Source: Acidobacteriota bacterium (GTDB lineage Bacteria; Acidobacteriota; Holophagae; Acanthopleuribacterales; Acanthopleuribacteraceae). Taken from it: DNA of 64,000 nt. A program made the position numbers and the translations under genes. The notes beneath the pieces are model-generated. The model had not been told where the DNA came from. It did no database searches and worked only from the letters and a program-made list of their open reading frames with translations. Positions 52,859 through 61,639 of the stretch are shown piece by piece. The stretch covers positions 124,001 to 188,000 of the forward strand of contig JAGQSC010000021.1 in NCBI GenBank assembly GCA_020439745.1, written 5' to 3'. How positions within the stretch are numbered: the first letter of the stretch is position 1; each line of letters starts with the position of its first letter.

Positions 52859-52971
52859 ACACGGACCGACACGGACAAACAAGGACATACACCTACGTGG
52901 CATAAGCACTCATGTAGCAGGCCATTCACGACACTTTTTCACGGTCCGTGCCAGTCCGTGTTGGTCCGTGT
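52859..52971. repeat. Imperfect inverted repeat built of CACGGAC units
   Basis: Arms 52859-52886 and 52944-52971 (28 bp each) match at about 23 of 28 positions and enclose 57 bp. Each arm is itself made of tandem ACACGGACC/ACACGGAC-type units. It lies in the gap between the NADAR gene and the ferritin gene. There are no coding features inside and no T-run. Confidence 0.8.
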
Positions 52972-53033
52972 TCCCCTAGTCCCTTTTCTCCAGCCACTGC
53001 TAGAATGGGGCAATCACTTTGAGAGAGGTTGTT

Positions 53034-53495
53034 ATGGACCAGAAGAAAGTCATTGATCTACTTAATCGGATCCTAGAGGCTGAGTTGGCTGGCGCGGTAC
53101 GTTACACCCACTATTCGTTCATGGTGTTTGGCTATAACCGCATTCCCATCGTCTCCTGGATGCGCAGTCAGGCCGCCGAAGGCATGGCGCACGCCAACAA
53201 AGCTGGCGAATTGATTACCCATCTTGGTGCCCACCCGTCACTGGGTATTGGCTCACTGCTGGAGACCCACCAACACGACATGCGACAGATCTTGCTAGAA
53301 GCCTTGGAAATGGAACACAAGACCCTTGCCTTGTACCAGGATCTGCTGAAAGAGGTTCAAGACCACTCCGTGCTGCTCGAAGAGTATGCGCGCGAAGCGA
53401 TCGTGCAGGAGTCCATGCACATTGGCGAGGTGGACAAGATGTTGCGAAAGCCGGGTGACATTACCATTTCACCCGAGGCTCAGGACCTTCAGTAA
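53034..53495 (+). CDS. Bacterioferritin-like ferritin
   Basis: Four-helix di-iron protein of 153 aa. Likely iron ligands are the Glu in LEAELAGAVRYTHYS, the E-x-x-H in AAEGMAHANKAG, the Glu in EALEMEHKTLALY and the E-x-x-H in QESMHIGEVDKM. It resembles bacterioferritin but lacks the clear heme-binding Met at the usual place, so the DPS/Bfr-like label is kept general. ATG 53034 has GAGAGGTTGTT upstream. A TAGAAT (53001-53006) could be the -10; no good -35 is seen. Confidence 0.85.
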   Translation: MDQKKVIDLLNRILEAELAGAVRYTHYSFMVFGYNRIPIVSWMRSQAAEGMAHANKAGELITHLGAHPSLGIGSLLETHQHDMRQILLEALEMEHKTLALYQDLLKEVQDHSVLLEEYAREAIVQESMHIGEVDKMLRKPGDITISPEAQDLQ

Positions 53496-53576
53496 AGGTT
53501 ATTTGCTTTGTGACTTGCGACACATTTAACCAGAAAAAGGGACCATTCTCGATCTGGTGAGCTTATGTTGTAAGTG

Positions 53577-54923
53577 ATGTATATCCTCGCTTTGATGTGG
53601 GCATTCCTGCACGAGGATGACCCCAAAATCCATGACCGGCAACCACCCGTGGTTGCACCGCCGTACCGTGCCAGTATTGACGGTCCCTATGAAGGTGTCC
53701 CCTTTGAGGCGCTTCGCGTGACGCTGATGAGTTGGCTGCCCTTGGGTGAGTTCGGTTCCCATGCCAGTGGCAACGACTGTTGGGGTTACACGTCACCCTC
53801 AGGTCGCGAGTACGCCATCATCGGACTCGAGCAAGGTACGTCGTTCGTCGAAGTCACGGACCCAGGCAACGCGCAGATTGTGCGATCTCACATCGGCCCG
53901 ACAAGTTTGTGGCGGGATATCAAGGTCTATCAACACTATGCCTACGCCGTCAGCGAAGGCGGCATGGGTATCCAGATTTTTGACATGAGTGCCATAGACC
54001 AGGGAACGGTCACCTATGTGGGCAATGTGGATGATTGGGCATCCCCCAATACGCATAACGTGGCGATCGATATTCAAAGTGGGTTTCTCTACCGCTGTGG
54101 AGGAGGTGGCTGGGGTTTGCGCATCTACTCACTAGCTAACCCAGCCAACCCTGTACTTGTGGGCAATTGGAATCTGCGCTACGTGCACGACGCTCAGGTG
54201 GTCACCTACCTTGAAGGCCCCTATGCAGGACGCCAGATCGCCTTTTGCAATGCAGGCCTGAACAACGGATGGGCCCTCACCGGGCTCACCATATTGGATG
54301 TCACCCACAAAAGTGCACCCCAACAGTTGGCCCATTTGCAGTACCCGTCTCCCGGCTACAGCCATCAGGGCTGGTTATCTCCAGACCGCAACTTTTTTTA
54401 CCTGAACGACGAGACCGACGAATCGTCTTATGGGATGACCACCACCACACGGATTATTCAGGTGACCGATCTACAACAGCCGGTTGTGGTGGGTAGCTAT
54501 ACAAACGGTAACACCGCCATCGATCACAATCTTTACACCAAGGACGATCTGCTGTTTCTTTCTAATTACCGCAGTGGTTTGAGGGTGTATCGCAGTGACG
54601 GATCAGGCGGCCTGACAGAGGTAGCCTACTTTGACACCTACCCAGGATCGGATTCCGCAAACTACAACGGGCTGTGGAGCAACTACCCCTACTTCGAGAG
54701 TGGTACCGTCATCGGTAGCGATCTGGAACGCGGTCTGTTTGTCTGGCAGTTGGACCTGGCTCCGCCGTTTGGCGACTTGAACGGCGATTTCATCGTGGAT
54801 ATGACTGATTTGATGCTGGGTGTGGCCGGTTGGTGGAGCTGTCCAGAACCCTGCCAGGGTGATCTGAACCACAGCGCGCAAACGGATATGATTGACCTGG
54901 TGACTCTCGCCAATCTGCTTTAG
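53577..54923 (+). CDS. Choice-of-anchor B family protein with dockerin-like C-terminus
   Basis: Exported protein of 448 aa, with a short hydrophobic N-terminus (MYILALMWAFL). The body is a beta-propeller of the choice-of-anchor B type (DCWGYTSPSGREYAIIGLEQG, GYSHQGWLSPDRNFFYLNDE). The end carries two calcium-loop repeats, DLNGDFIVDMTD and DLNHSAQTDMID, as in type I dockerins, joined by a Cys pair. It is probably at the cell surface, tethered through the dockerin-like pair. ATG 53577 or GTG 53574; no strong SD is visible. Confidence 0.83.
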   Translation: MYILALMWAFLHEDDPKIHDRQPPVVAPPYRASIDGPYEGVPFEALRVTLMSWLPLGEFGSHASGNDCWGYTSPSGREYAIIGLEQGTSFVEVTDPGNAQIVRSHIGPTSLWRDIKVYQHYAYAVSEGGMGIQIFDMSAIDQGTVTYVGNVDDWASPNTHNVAIDIQSGFLYRCGGGGWGLRIYSLANPANPVLVGNWNLRYVHDAQVVTYLEGPYAGRQIAFCNAGLNNGWALTGLTILDVTHKSAPQQLAHLQYPSPGYSHQGWLSPDRNFFYLNDETDESSYGMTTTTRIIQVTDLQQPVVVGSYTNGNTAIDHNLYTKDDLLFLSNYRSGLRVYRSDGSGGLTEVAYFDTYPGSDSANYNGLWSNYPYFESGTVIGSDLERGLFVWQLDLAPPFGDLNGDFIVDMTDLMLGVAGWWSCPEPCQGDLNHSAQTDMIDLVTLANLL

Positions 54924-54938
54924 CTGGAATTGATGAGC

Positions 54939-55784
54939 TCAGTCTTTTTTGGACTGGATTCTGGTGATGATGGGTTCGCAAACCATGGTGAATCCCACGC
55001 CGAAGAGGGCCGACAAGAAGAACATCAACGTAGTTTCCAGATTCTCGAGGCGCGCGTTTTCCAGCATTAACTCGATGCCCAGGTTCTCGGCGATGGCTCT
55101 GTCGCCTTCATCGGTTGGTACAGATTTGCCGTATCGATCGTCACCCTCCCAGATCATGCGCGTGGTGGCGAAGCTGGTGACATGGCTGGCTGGTGGCGTA
55201 GCGCGCTTTACGTCCCATTCATCGGGTAAGTGGACGAAGACTTCTACGTCGGTATTGGGGTCGCCTGCCCGTAACCCAATTTTCACGGCTCGGGATGAAA
55301 GCGAACGGGTCGAGAGACCCAGGCCTGAGTGAATTTCTAGGTGCCCATAGGTTTCTCGGAATTCGTTTGCGTCCAGGTTCAGGCAAAAGTCGCCCTCATG
55401 GCAGGGCTCAAGGCGGGAAACCAACTCGACTTTCGAACCGGGAACCACCACGGATGTGGGTTTGAAATTGAAGCGCAGAGTCACGGACGCTACACGGTCT
55501 ATTAAAGCTAACCGTTTTTCTCGGTCCAGCACATCATCAAAAAGGTCGACTTCCATGCGGATGTGGTGGGTATCCCTCAAGTGAACCGCCACACGACACA
55601 GATGGCGTTGCTTGGTGTCGGTCATCCGTACAAAAGCCGTGGTTTGAAGCGAAGTGACATGCTCCACGCCCCCGAAGATACCGCCCGAAATCGTGTCGAT
55701 CAGCACATAGGATCCGATCGTGATCAACAAACCGAGCGAGATGCGCTGCACGATCCAATTGCGAATCTGAAGCCATACCTTCAT
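54939..55784 (-). CDS. Membrane protein with large extracytoplasmic domain, function unknown
   Basis: Protein of about 281 aa with a hydrophobic helix near residues 12-33 (ISLGLLITIGSYVLIDTISGG) and another close to the C-terminus (LETTLMFFLSALFGVGFTMV). About 200 residues of soluble beta-rich sequence, probably periplasmic, lie between (VASVTLRFNFKPTSVVVPG). I do not recognise the family. ATG 55784 is chosen; GTG 55802 is possible with GGAGG lying between them. It is convergent with the choice-of-anchor B gene with 15 bp between the stops. Confidence 0.6.
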   Translation of the reverse strand: MKVWLQIRNWIVQRISLGLLITIGSYVLIDTISGGIFGGVEHVTSLQTTAFVRMTDTKQRHLCRVAVHLRDTHHIRMEVDLFDDVLDREKRLALIDRVASVTLRFNFKPTSVVVPGSKVELVSRLEPCHEGDFCLNLDANEFRETYGHLEIHSGLGLSTRSLSSRAVKIGLRAGDPNTDVEVFVHLPDEWDVKRATPPASHVTSFATTRMIWEGDDRYGKSVPTDEGDRAIAENLGIELMLENARLENLETTLMFFLSALFGVGFTMVCEPIITRIQSKKD

Positions 55785-55932
55785 TTCCCGATTGTCCTCC
55801 ACTCATGTTGGGTACGAAATTCCCCTATCAATCCAAGGTGAATCTCGTTCCTTCATGGAAAGGGATCCTAACACTTCACGACCTGGTCCATCAGCACAGG
55901 GCCAATTCCCGCTACAAGGGGTTCTCTGTGGT

Positions 55933-58296
55933 TCATTTACCAAAGAAGTAAGTGAGTATTCGATCGGATTGGGTCCGCCAACTGGCCCAGCCCCAGCCAC
56001 CGTGGTGTTCACCACCCTCAACCGGGTAGCCCTTCTCTTTCAGTTTGGCAAAGAATTCTCGGTTCAGGTCTGCCCAGTTGTAGCCGCCTTGCTCATTGCG
56101 GTACTCGTAAGAGCCCCAGTCCAGATAAAACCGAACCGGCAACTTGGGTGACGCATCGATTAGGGCATTGATTTCTTCCCCGCCATTTCCGTTCCTCATC
56201 AAGTGTGTGGACTGGCCGCCCAGCATACTGAACGTACCTGGATGTTTGAACGCAGTGTAAATTGCGGCGTAGCCACCTTCATCGCAACCCACGAAGGCGC
56301 GTGATTCGGCTGCAGCGAGCGTGCGGTAGGTCTGGTCGATGTGGGGGACGATTTCTTCCGCGATCATCTGTGCAAATTGGTCGCGTTGATTGCGCGCATA
56401 CTCTTGGCCACTATTTGGCGCGTCAATAAAGACCCCAATCACCGGCTTCATTTTGTTGTGTGCAACCAGGTACTCCATGGTGTTGGGCAGTTGCGCTGCC
56501 GAGATGGACATGGGTCCGTAGTTAACGTACAGAACCGGGTATTTGTCGGTGTTTTCGTTGTAGCCCGGTGGCAAGTAGACCGAAATGTTGCGTTCGTTGT
56601 TGAGGACGGTGCTTTTGAATGAGAACGTATCTAGCTTGCCCTTCAGCTCGCCTGCCTTTTCTTGAAGGTAGGCCGGAGCTTGCCATTGGGGCATGGCTAA
56701 CTGCGACATGTCGCCGAAGAAGCTTGGTACGGTGTGTGGATTTTTGGGGTCCGTAACCGATTGGCCGAAATCCTTGTTGAATCGGTAATTGAGCCGCGCA
56801 TCCGGCTCCAACTCAAAGGAGGCATAGAACAGGTTGGTACCTTCCACCCTTGTCAGGGGCAGTTCTGTGTTGGTCTCAATCATGTCACCGACCAGGGCAA
56901 TATCTTTGGCCTCTCCGTGATAGATGATGTGGGCATACCTATCCCCTTCAATAATGGGAAATTGGTCAAACTGCTTGAGGTAGTCATTAATGGCCGTCTT
57001 TTTATCGTCCGTGTCGGCCAAGCTGGCCACAAAAGCCTGGAACTTGCTGCCTTTGATTTCGGCAACTGGTGTGGCTTCTGGCTGTGCGATGGGCTGCGCC
57101 ACCTTGGCGATTTCCACCACAGCGACATCCTTAAGGCTACGGCTGAATATCTTGCCGGAAGCCACACTTGGAGGTGTCCAGACCACACTATCAAACAGTT
57201 GTGTGTTCGCTAGTTCGTGAAAGTCGTCTGGGGACGCTTTAGCGATATGAAGGGTTCCTGCCTTGGTTAGAATTACCAGGTGATCGTCCACCAGTATTAA
57301 AAAGCCATCTCCTGGTGGACGTGACTTCCAAGCCAATTCACCGGTCTCTGCGTTCAGGCACGTAAGGAATCGCCCCGTGAATCCGTAGATAAAGCCCTTA
57401 TGCGCCACTGGGATGTTAAAGGATCGAGTGAGGTTGCTGGAGCGCCACAGCTCTTTGACTTGCATATCGTTCGTGATTTGGATCATCACCGATTCGCGGC
57501 CGTTTCCGGTAATGAACAGTTTGTTGTCACCCATGTCTAGTGGATTGATTGCGCCGCCACCTACTTTGTGCTCGAAGGTCCAATAGACCGCACCCGTATC
57601 CGGATTGAGGCCCATCACATTCTGACGACCAGCAAATACCAGTTGGGTCTTATTGGCCAGCATGGCCGTGATGGGCGACTCGTAATTCACCTGGTCATCA
57701 ATGGCTGACCACAGCAGCTTGCCAGTAGCAGCATCAATAGCCGTCACTGCTTTTTGCTCGCCGCCGGTTTCAACGATGAGCTTGTTATTGAAAAGTACAG
57801 GGACCGTCGTGAATCCGTGAGGCGGGATGACGGCTTGTAAGTCGTTCACTAAATGGGTTCGCCACAGTGGATCTCCATTGCTTAACTTAAGGGCCAGTAA
57901 ATCGCCAAAGGGCCCCAGTGCAAACACACGGTCACCTTCAATGATCGGTGTGGAGTTGGGACCGTCATGAGATCCGTTGTGTCCCTTGTAGGTCTCACCG
58001 ATTTTACGGCGCCATTGTTCTTCGCCTGTTTCAGGTGAGAACGAAACGACCCAATCTTCTGTCCCGTCCGAATACATGGTTACCGCCTGATTTCCTTGTA
58101 CCGAAACGGAGGAGTAGGCCGATCCCAGCTCTCGCTTCCATACTTCTTTCAGACCGTAACCGTCATTCAGCTTCCATGCGCCTTGGCTGGTGGTGGCGCC
58201 GTTTTGCGCGTTACCGCGCCAGCGGGACCAGTCGCCATCGGAAGCGACGCTCCATACCCCCATTGTAAAAAGCAAAAAGAAACGTCCTGCTTGCAT
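55933..58296 (-). CDS. PQQ-like propeller fused to a Fes-type esterase domain with altered nucleophile
   Basis: Exported protein of 787 aa. The signal peptide (GRFFLLFTMGVWSVASDG) is followed by a PQQ-like beta-propeller to about residue 420 (WSRWRGNAQNG, TAIDAATGKLLW, CLNAETGELAWKSR). Next come an E-set/CBM48-like domain and an esterase-D/enterochelin-esterase fold (SVYLPPGYNENTDKYPVLYV). The nucleophile elbow, normally GxSxGG, reads GCDEGGY with Asp672 in the Ser position; the catalytic-His region EHHGGWGWASWR (His764/765) is kept. ATG 58296 has GGGAGGTCGCT. The fusion may be a binding or sensor protein rather than an esterase. Confidence 0.85.
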   Translation of the reverse strand: MQAGRFFLLFTMGVWSVASDGDWSRWRGNAQNGATTSQGAWKLNDGYGLKEVWKRELGSAYSSVSVQGNQAVTMYSDGTEDWVVSFSPETGEEQWRRKIGETYKGHNGSHDGPNSTPIIEGDRVFALGPFGDLLALKLSNGDPLWRTHLVNDLQAVIPPHGFTTVPVLFNNKLIVETGGEQKAVTAIDAATGKLLWSAIDDQVNYESPITAMLANKTQLVFAGRQNVMGLNPDTGAVYWTFEHKVGGGAINPLDMGDNKLFITGNGRESVMIQITNDMQVKELWRSSNLTRSFNIPVAHKGFIYGFTGRFLTCLNAETGELAWKSRPPGDGFLILVDDHLVILTKAGTLHIAKASPDDFHELANTQLFDSVVWTPPSVASGKIFSRSLKDVAVVEIAKVAQPIAQPEATPVAEIKGSKFQAFVASLADTDDKKTAINDYLKQFDQFPIIEGDRYAHIIYHGEAKDIALVGDMIETNTELPLTRVEGTNLFYASFELEPDARLNYRFNKDFGQSVTDPKNPHTVPSFFGDMSQLAMPQWQAPAYLQEKAGELKGKLDTFSFKSTVLNNERNISVYLPPGYNENTDKYPVLYVNYGPMSISAAQLPNTMEYLVAHNKMKPVIGVFIDAPNSGQEYARNQRDQFAQMIAEEIVPHIDQTYRTLAAAESRAFVGCDEGGYAAIYTAFKHPGTFSMLGGQSTHLMRNGNGGEEINALIDASPKLPVRFYLDWGSYEYRNEQGGYNWADLNREFFAKLKEKGYPVEGGEHHGGWGWASWRTQSDRILTYFFGK

Positions 58297-58447
58297 AGCG
58301 ACCTCCCGCGTAACAGTGCTCTGGCTAGTGTCTGCCTTGATTCTACGACTTTCATGGGTCAATGTCTGTGGCGGAACGGATCGCCAATCATCATTTGACA
58401 AATTGGTTACATCTATGTCTTTGTGATGTCACCAGTCTGTTCCGAGT

Positions 58448-58476
58448 TTGCTCAGGAATTGCTCAACCTTTGCTCA
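58448..58476 (+). promoter_or_regulatory. Three TTGCTCA direct repeats at 11-bp spacing (PhoB/OmpR-type box)
   Basis: Perfect 7-bp repeats TTGCTCA at 58448-58454, 58459-58465 and 58470-58476, each separated by 4 bp, so they repeat once per helical turn. They lie 55 bp before the membrane-protein ATG. The last repeat falls where a -35 would be, and the matching -10 (58493-58498, TTGGTT) is poor, as expected for an activator-dependent promoter. Confidence 0.75.
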
Positions 58477-58531
58477 CGAGACTTCACGCCATTTGGTTTA
58501 GGTTTGATTCGATCCAAAAAGGAGGAAATCA

Positions 58532-59092
58532 ATGTCGCAATCTTCAATGAACATGAATGTCCGATGGTTGGCTTGGGCTGGTGCGGGTAGTCTGTTGCTT
58601 GTTCCTGCTCTTGGAATGCAGTTTTCGGACGAGGTGGCCTGGAGCCGCAATGACTTCTTGATATTTGCCGGTATGTTGTTGGGTACGGGTTTAGGTGTCG
58701 AGCTATTTCTGAGACGATCTTCGAACAGAGCCTACAGATTGGCTGGCGTGATAACGCTTGTGACTGCATTTCTTTTGGTTTGGGTGAATGGCGCAGTTGG
58801 CATCATAGGTTCGGAACAACATCCCGCTAACTTACTGTATTTTGGTGTGTTGGGTGTAGGTGTTGTGGGCGCATTCGCTTCGCGCCTTAGAGCCTCAGGA
58901 CTCGCCTGGACAACCCTGTTATTGGCGATTTTCCAGACCTTGGTTGCCGTGTTGGCGTTTGTTGCGGCCTGGGGCTCAGCAGCGCCGGGCTGGCCATGGG
59001 ACACACTGGTGATGACGCTGATTTTTACGGTGTTGTGGCTTGGTGCAGCATGGCTCTTTCAACGAGCCGCTCGTGGGAATATGATTCAATAA
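58532..59092 (+). CDS. Integral membrane protein, about five helices, unknown function
   Basis: Protein of 186 aa with roughly five transmembrane segments: WLAWAGAGSLLLVPALGMQF, FLIFAGMLLGTGLGVELFL, LAGVITLVTAFLLVWVNGAV, LLYFGVLGVGVVGAFAS, TLLLAIFQTLVAVLAFV and a last one ending near WLFQRAARG. The motif GSEQHPANLLYFG between helices may be functional. The family is not named. It has a near-perfect AAGGAGGAAATCA SD. The repeat box upstream suggests control by a response regulator. The EndoIII-like gene follows 23 bp later. Confidence 0.65.
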   Translation: MSQSSMNMNVRWLAWAGAGSLLLVPALGMQFSDEVAWSRNDFLIFAGMLLGTGLGVELFLRRSSNRAYRLAGVITLVTAFLLVWVNGAVGIIGSEQHPANLLYFGVLGVGVVGAFASRLRASGLAWTTLLLAIFQTLVAVLAFVAAWGSAAPGWPWDTLVMTLIFTVLWLGAAWLFQRAARGNMIQ

Positions 59093-59115
59093 ACTCAGAC
59101 AAAGGATGGCAATCA

Positions 59116-59775
59116 TTGAATCTTCAGGAACTCGCACTCTTGCTGGGGGAAGGGCAGTCGTTTCCTCAATTTAACGATCCATTTGAGTTTGTGCTTTGGA
59201 CGCAAGTCGGCTATCTGGTGAGTCACGAAAAACGCATGGCCGCTTTTGAACGACTGAAAGCCGATGTGGGTCTGCGTGTTGGGGACATTTTGGGGGCTGA
59301 TCTTGACAGGCTTTGCCGAATCACCAGGTTGGGCGGGTCTATTGGCGCGGAACTCCGCGCAAGTCGCATGAAGGCGTCGGCTGAATGGGTTGTGAACACG
59401 TGGCAGGGCGACCTGACTCGGGTGTTTGCATTGCCTGTTGAGCAGGCTGTGAGGACCTTGATGAAGATACCCATGATCGGGCGACCGGGTGCGGAGACGC
59501 TGCTTATGGTCATGGGTGCACAGCCCCTTCTGGGCCTTGAGAGCAATGGGCTTCGCGTACTGTTGAGATTGGGGTTTGGTGAAGATAAGGGGAAGTACGA
59601 CAAAACCTATTCAAGCGTTCAACAGGCAGTCCGCGACAGTTTGCCTCATCGAACTCAAGAACTTGTTGCGCTCCACTTGCGGTTAAAAAGACACGGTGAG
59701 ACGGTTTGTAGAAACAAGAAACCCATGTGCAACACATGTAAGCTCCAGCAGAACTGTACGTTCGCTTCGGCGTGA
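59116..59775 (+). CDS. Endonuclease III-like HhH-GPD protein with non-canonical active site
   Basis: Protein of 219 aa with the HhH-GPD fold and the C-terminal iron-sulfur motif C-x6-C-x2-C-x5-C (Cys198, 205, 208, 214) of the Nth/MutY family. In E. coli Nth the catalytic pair is Lys120 in GVGRKTA and Asp138, 18 residues on. Here the same positions read Pro124 (MIGRPGA) and Glu142 (LESNGLR), also 18 apart. A normal lyase activity is therefore unlikely. The start is TTG 59116 with AAGGATGGCAATCA upstream; longer frames run into the previous gene. Function unknown; possible DNA-binding or unusual glycosylase. Confidence 0.8.
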   Translation: MNLQELALLLGEGQSFPQFNDPFEFVLWTQVGYLVSHEKRMAAFERLKADVGLRVGDILGADLDRLCRITRLGGSIGAELRASRMKASAEWVVNTWQGDLTRVFALPVEQAVRTLMKIPMIGRPGAETLLMVMGAQPLLGLESNGLRVLLRLGFGEDKGKYDKTYSSVQQAVRDSLPHRTQELVALHLRLKRHGETVCRNKKPMCNTCKLQQNCTFASA

Positions 59776-59781
59776 TAAGTC

Positions 59782-60741
59782 TCATGCCGTTATTCGGCCC
59801 AGTCGCTTTCCGTCCGGCAGGCATGCTCCCCAAATGAAGTAGGTCTCTGTGGTACCGGCAGCCCAGTGAATTTGGTCGGCCGTTTGAGCAATCGCGATGG
59901 CTGCCAATCCGTGGGATTTGCTCTTCGACTCCTCCAGTGATCGCTGCAAGGCCATTTCCAGAGACATGCCGTCGGTTACGCGAACGGCTACTCGGGCCGC
60001 AAACGCGTCGTTGATGATTTGTTCACCGTAACCGGTACAACTGATGGCGACGTTCTTGGTGCAGTAGTTGCCGGCTACCGTGGGTGAATCACCAATGCGT
60101 CCTGGGGTCTCGTTGCCCACACCACCCGTTGAGGTTGCTGCGGCCAAATGTCCAGATGTGTCAAGGGCCACGCAACCCACGGTACCTGTGCCGTCGGCAG
60201 TGAGGCTTTGTCTTTCTTGGGTCATCTTGATCAGCTCACGCCATCGCTCGTAGCGTTCGGGAATCACTAAATCCTCGCGTTTCATGCCCAGTTCACCCGC
60301 CAATTTGTCTGCGGCCAGCCCATCCAAAACGCAAAAACGCGCCTCTTGTAGGTGGTGCGCTAGAAAAACCGGATGCCTCAAGGAGGCGGCATTGACCACG
60401 GCGCTGAATTTCTCTTTTGTGCTTTCCATGAACGAAGCGCTCACGCGAATGGCACCGTCTCCTTGAAGGGCGGAGCCATAACCTGCATTGAAATGAGGGT
60501 CGTCTTCAAGTAGATGAACCGCATGCACCACCGTGGCCGTCGCTTGGGTCAGGGCAGAAGGATGGTGGTCAAGATGGTTCGTGTCTAACAGATGCTCCAG
60601 TAATTGATCCAAGGCATCAAAGGCCCTTATGGCTCTGTCGCCGCGCGGGTCTTGTGGTCCGGCACCGCCGTGTACCAACCACAGGCCGTTGCCTTGCAAT
60701 GCGGATCTTGGAACGATTCCAGAATTGAGTTGTAATGACAA
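59782..60741 (-). CDS. Isoaspartyl peptidase/L-asparaginase (Ntn hydrolase)
   Basis: Type 2 asparaginase-like Ntn hydrolase of 319 aa, cleaved autocatalytically before the nucleophile Thr in ADGTGTVGCVALD. Other marks are LVHGGAG, HFNAGYGSALQ, the substrate-binding STGG (ATSTGGVGNETPGRIGDSP) and CTGYGE. It probably hydrolyses isoaspartyl dipeptides or asparagine; there is no signal peptide. TTG 60741 has AAGGAGTTACC. It is the last gene of the rpiR-MBL-peptidase run. Confidence 0.9.
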   Translation of the reverse strand: MSLQLNSGIVPRSALQGNGLWLVHGGAGPQDPRGDRAIRAFDALDQLLEHLLDTNHLDHHPSALTQATATVVHAVHLLEDDPHFNAGYGSALQGDGAIRVSASFMESTKEKFSAVVNAASLRHPVFLAHHLQEARFCVLDGLAADKLAGELGMKREDLVIPERYERWRELIKMTQERQSLTADGTGTVGCVALDTSGHLAAATSTGGVGNETPGRIGDSPTVAGNYCTKNVAISCTGYGEQIINDAFAARVAVRVTDGMSLEMALQRSLEESKSKSHGLAAIAIAQTADQIHWAAGTTETYFIWGACLPDGKRLGRITA

Positions 60742-60806
60742 GGTAACTCCTTCAAGTAACCTTGCCCACCGTGTGACCCAACTATACGCGGTTCAAGGGA
60801 TGAACC

Positions 60807-61607
60807 TCAAGTCTTTAGATCAGGGAGCAAGAGTCCGCGGATGAGATTGCGCTTTGAGAAGTGAAAAAAGGTCATCAAACTCATGAGGTCTTCTCGGCCT
60901 AGTAGCCTCTTGGTAATTTCGGCTTCCGTATCGCCCTGACGCTGTCGCTCACGTGCTTTTGCCTGAAGAGAGCGCAAACGATCCCGTTTCTGCTGCACGG
61001 CCGATTTACCGCCGGGCACCAATCCCCGGTGAGCGCAGAAAACCGTTTCGAAATCTGATTGCAGAATCTGGTCAAGACTGCACAACAATTGAGGTGCGTT
61101 TTCATCAAAACGCATGTGACTGGCGCGACTTGAGATGTAGAGATCTCCTGCAAATAGTCGTCCGTTCTGCCGGTCGAGAAAACAGGTCATGTCGTTGGAG
61201 TGACCTGGCAACAGCAAAGGATGCAGTCCATTTTCTTCAGGTATCCCCGCAAAGGGGAGGGGTGTCACGCGGGGTGGAATACCCCATACGATGCGGCGGT
61301 AGATTTCGATTGGAAATCCGTCACGCAAAGGCGATACAGACATCTCCGGTGCGTGTACAGGCGTTCCCGCGTTCAATAGACGCGATGCGTTGCCTGAATG
61401 ATCTTCATGGTGATGGGTGATCAACACGCGCTTGATGTGTTGGCAAGCGGCAAAATCTCGCACAAATTTCCATTGATTCGGAGGCCCGGCATCAATCAGA
61501 TTGCCTCGCCAAGCGTAGACATAACACGTGGTGTTGATTTTGCGGCGAAACCGACCCACACGAATGCCATGTACGTCTTGGTAGGCGATTTGATCAACGA
61601 TAGCCAT
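60807..61607 (-). CDS. MBL-fold metallo-hydrolase
   Basis: Metallo-beta-lactamase-fold hydrolase of 266 aa with the metal motif THHHEDHSGN, LLLPGHSNDMTCFLD (third His), the bridging Asp in LFAGDLYIS and the late His in FCAHRGLV. The C-terminal helical part has a basic stretch (KRDRLRSLQAKARERQRQ) like lactamase-B/LACTB2-type proteins. The substrate is unknown. ATG 61607 has GAGGTGATCC. It lies 32 bp after the RpiR-family regulator gene, in the same operon. Confidence 0.88.
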   Translation of the reverse strand: MAIVDQIAYQDVHGIRVGRFRRKINTTCYVYAWRGNLIDAGPPNQWKFVRDFAACQHIKRVLITHHHEDHSGNASRLLNAGTPVHAPEMSVSPLRDGFPIEIYRRIVWGIPPRVTPLPFAGIPEENGLHPLLLPGHSNDMTCFLDRQNGRLFAGDLYISSRASHMRFDENAPQLLCSLDQILQSDFETVFCAHRGLVPGGKSAVQQKRDRLRSLQAKARERQRQGDTEAEITKRLLGREDLMSLMTFFHFSKRNLIRGLLLPDLKT

Positions 61608-61639
61608 GGATCACCTCGCGCATGTGTTCCCTAAGCTTG

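Noticed and set aside
52859-52971. CRISPR array from the CACGGAC repeats
   Set aside because: The units are short, inverted and not separated by regular spacers, and there are no cas genes.
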